Source: JAUREX01 sp044356825
Lineage (GTDB): Bacteria > Pseudomonadota > Alphaproteobacteria > Rhodobacterales > Rhodobacteraceae
NCBI GenBank assembly: GCA_044356825.1
Contig: JBIKVM010000155.1
Span: forward strand, 1 to 7,025
DNA: 7,025 nt
Reading direction: 5' to 3'
Numbering within the stretch: position 1 is the first letter of the stretch; each line of letters opens with the position of its first letter. The notes under the pieces were generated by a model that saw only the letters and a list, made by a program, of their open reading frames with translations, was not told the origin of the DNA and ran no database searches. The position numbers were made by a program, and so were the translations under genes. Shown piece after piece: positions 6,034-7,025 of the stretch.

Positions 6034-6068
6034 TTGCGCGGGCCCCCCCGCGCCCCTAGATTTCGGGG
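6034..6068 (+). promoter_or_regulatory. Candidate leaderless promoter for the EcsC-like gene
   Basis: TTGCGC (6034-6039), a spacer of exactly 17 nt, and TAGATT (6057-6062) form a plausible sigma-70 promoter: the conserved TTG of the -35 is present and four of six -10 bases match TATAAT. Only six bases separate the -10 from the ATG at 6069, so transcription would start at or next to the A of the start codon, giving a leaderless mRNA. This agrees with the absence of a purine-rich ribosome binding site in the usual place. A hairpin in the spacer is a competing explanation for some of these bases. Confidence 0.4.
6036..6053 (+). terminator. GC hairpin after the GNAT gene
   Basis: GCGCGGG (6036-6042) pairs perfectly with CCCGCGC (6047-6053) around a four-C loop, 14 nt after the GNAT stop codon. 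It is followed by CCCCTAGATTT, which has only a poor T-run. It may end or stabilise the GNAT transcript, but it also lies in the spacer of the proposed promoter, and such GC dyads are common at this base composition. Confidence 0.3.
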
Positions 6069-6851
6069 ATGGAGAGCGTCGCCACGCCCGCAGCCCTTCC
6101 CGCCCCCTATCGGCCCGATGCCCCCCCGGCCGATGCCGTCGGCCATCTGGCCGACCGCTATCGCCGCGCCAACCGGGGCGTGATGGCGATCTTCAACGCG
6201 CTGGGCGGCAGCCTCGAGGGGCAGATCGAGGCGCTGCCGCAACCCGTCCGCCAGCGCCTGATGCAGGGCACGCGCGCCGCGCTCGAGGCCGGATACGGCC
6301 TTGCCCGCAGCGTGCCCGAGTTGCGCCCGATGGGCCGGCGCAGCGCGGTCGCGATCGCCAGCCTCAGCGGCGCGGTGGGCGGGGCGGGGGGCCTTGCGAC
6401 CTCGATTGCGGAACTTCCCCTCACGATCACCCTTATCCTGCGGGCGGTGCAGGATGTGGCGCGCGGCCACGGCTTCGACCCCGCGACCGAGGGCGTGCGG
6501 CGCGAGACCTTGCGCGTCTTCGGCGCGGGCAGCCCGCTCGCGCGCGACGATGGTGTCGATACCGCCTTCATCGCGGCGCGGCTGACCTTCACCGGCCCGG
6601 CGGTGCAGGCGATGCTGGCGGGGGTCGCCCCGCGCCTTGCCGCCGCGATGGGCCCCAAGCTTGCGGCGCAGTCCGTGCCGGTGCTGGGCGCGCTGGCGGG
6701 GGCGGGCCTCAATGCCGCCTACATGGATTATTACCGCGAGATGGCGCAGGTCCGCTTCGGCCTGCTCGCGCTTGCCGCGAGCCACGATCCGGCGCGCGTG
6801 CTGGGCGCGTTTCGCGCGGCCGCCGGCGGGCCGGCCCCGGCGCGGCGCTGA
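6069..6851 (+). CDS. EcsC family protein
   Basis: A 260-aa protein resembling the EcsC family (named after the third gene of the Bacillus ecs locus), whose biochemical role is unknown. The proline-rich N-terminus (1-20) looks disordered. The conserved core is a glycine/alanine-rich amphipathic stretch, AVGGAGGLATSIAELPLTIT (102-121), then QDVARGHGFDP, GVRRETLRVFGAG, a second Ala/Leu-rich region with LTFTGPAVQ, and KLAAQSVPVLGALAGAGLNA. The glycine-rich segments could associate with membranes, but charged breaks make a firm transmembrane call unsafe. There is no signal peptide. ATG 6069 is the only start, because TAG at 6057 closes the frame; it has no normal ribosome binding site and may be leaderless. 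It follows the GNAT gene by 46 nt and faces the next gene tail to tail with a 5-nt gap. Family placement is from memory of motif order. Confidence 0.82.
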   Translation: MESVATPAALPAPYRPDAPPADAVGHLADRYRRANRGVMAIFNALGGSLEGQIEALPQPVRQRLMQGTRAALEAGYGLARSVPELRPMGRRSAVAIASLSGAVGGAGGLATSIAELPLTITLILRAVQDVARGHGFDPATEGVRRETLRVFGAGSPLARDDGVDTAFIAARLTFTGPAVQAMLAGVAPRLAAAMGPKLAAQSVPVLGALAGAGLNAAYMDYYREMAQVRFGLLALAASHDPARVLGAFRAAAGGPAPARR

Positions 6852-6864
6852 GCGTCTCAGCCCC
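6844..6864. terminator. Hairpin containing both stop codons at the second convergent junction
   Basis: GCTGAG (6847-6852) pairs with CTCAGC (6856-6861), and two further G-C pairs lie beyond a C/C mismatch (GG 6844-6845 with CC 6863-6864). The EcsC-like TGA (6849-6851) and the opposing TGA (complement of 6857-6859) sit in the two arms. It has the same geometry as the hairpin at the fadB/flavin reductase junction and lacks a U-tract. Confidence 0.4.
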
Positions 6865-7025
6865 GGCGGCGGATCAGCCGCCCCTCGAGGAGCCACGCCC
6901 CGATCATGAGCCCCGCCAGCCCGAGCGCCATCGCCCAGGCCGGGAGCAGCGCGGCGCGCGCGATCGCCTCGGTCACATGCGCCTTGCGCGGCACGAGGCC
7001 GAGCCAGCCGCGCCCCGATGGCTGC
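6857..7025 (-). CDS. C-terminal end of an unidentified membrane protein (5' part outside window)
   Basis: On the minus strand the frame is open from the window edge to TGA (complement of 6857-6859), giving the last 55 residues of a longer protein. They begin QPSGRGWLGLVPRKAHVTEA and continue into a hydrophobic helix of about 23 residues (AALLPAWAMALGLAGLMIGA, then WLL), followed by EGRLIRRRG. The basic tail suggests that the C-terminus is cytoplasmic and the preceding domain extracytoplasmic. Proteins that finish with one such helix include members of the MoxR/DUF58/BatA-type clusters, but the fragment is too short to name a family. No start is visible. It is convergent with the EcsC-like gene with 5 nt between stop codons. 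Confidence 0.65.
   Translation of the reverse strand, partial: QPSGRGWLGLVPRKAHVTEAIARAALLPAWAMALGLAGLMIGAWLLEGRLIRRRG

Noticed and set aside
5499..6896. 465-codon minus-strand frame across the GNAT and EcsC-like genes
   Set aside because: Low-complexity Arg/Ala/Pro translation, antisense to two genes with recognisable family motifs.

Overview
The window looks like chromosome from a very GC-rich alphaproteobacterium, most likely a Rhodobacteraceae/Paracoccaceae member. This rests on three things: strong GC bias at third codon positions, protein families whose closest remembered relatives are Rhodobacterales (a 729-aa FadB type with GTALGIGYE, an EcsC-like protein, a flavin reductase beginning MFYEPARGHGLPH), and a hairpin-plus-tail repeat ending CCAAGATGAG of the kind often found after genes in that group. 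No database search was possible, so the taxon is an inference.

Layout. (1) 1-596 is the 3' end of an acyl-CoA dehydrogenase. (2) 597-926 is a 330-bp non-coding interval holding two copies of the repeat in opposite orientation, a dyad with CtrA-like half-sites, and the thiolase leader. (3) 927-4824 is a tightly coupled three-gene operon: thiolase, a small cupin, and a FadB-type enoyl-CoA hydratase/3-hydroxyacyl-CoA dehydrogenase, joined by TGATG and ATGA overlaps. (4) 4830-5435 on the minus strand is a flavin reductase-like protein that meets fadB tail to tail with a 5-nt gap. (5) 5534-6022 and 6069-6851 on the plus strand are a GNAT acetyltransferase and an EcsC-like protein. (6) 6857-7025 on the minus strand is the C-terminus of an unidentified membrane protein, again tail to tail with a 5-nt gap.

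Function. The first four genes cover fatty-acid beta-oxidation: the acyl-CoA dehydrogenase makes the trans-2-enoyl-CoA, the FadB-type protein hydrates it and oxidises the hydroxyacyl-CoA, and the thiolase releases acetyl-CoA. The cupin between thiolase and fadB has no known step in this pathway. The last four genes have no obvious link to it.

Nothing here amounts to a clear new defence, mobile or biosynthetic system. The observations most worth a second look are the translationally coupled cupin, the inverted repeat pair between the dehydrogenase and thiolase genes, the twin hairpins that contain both stop codons at the two convergent junctions, and an apparent leaderless promoter for the EcsC-like gene.
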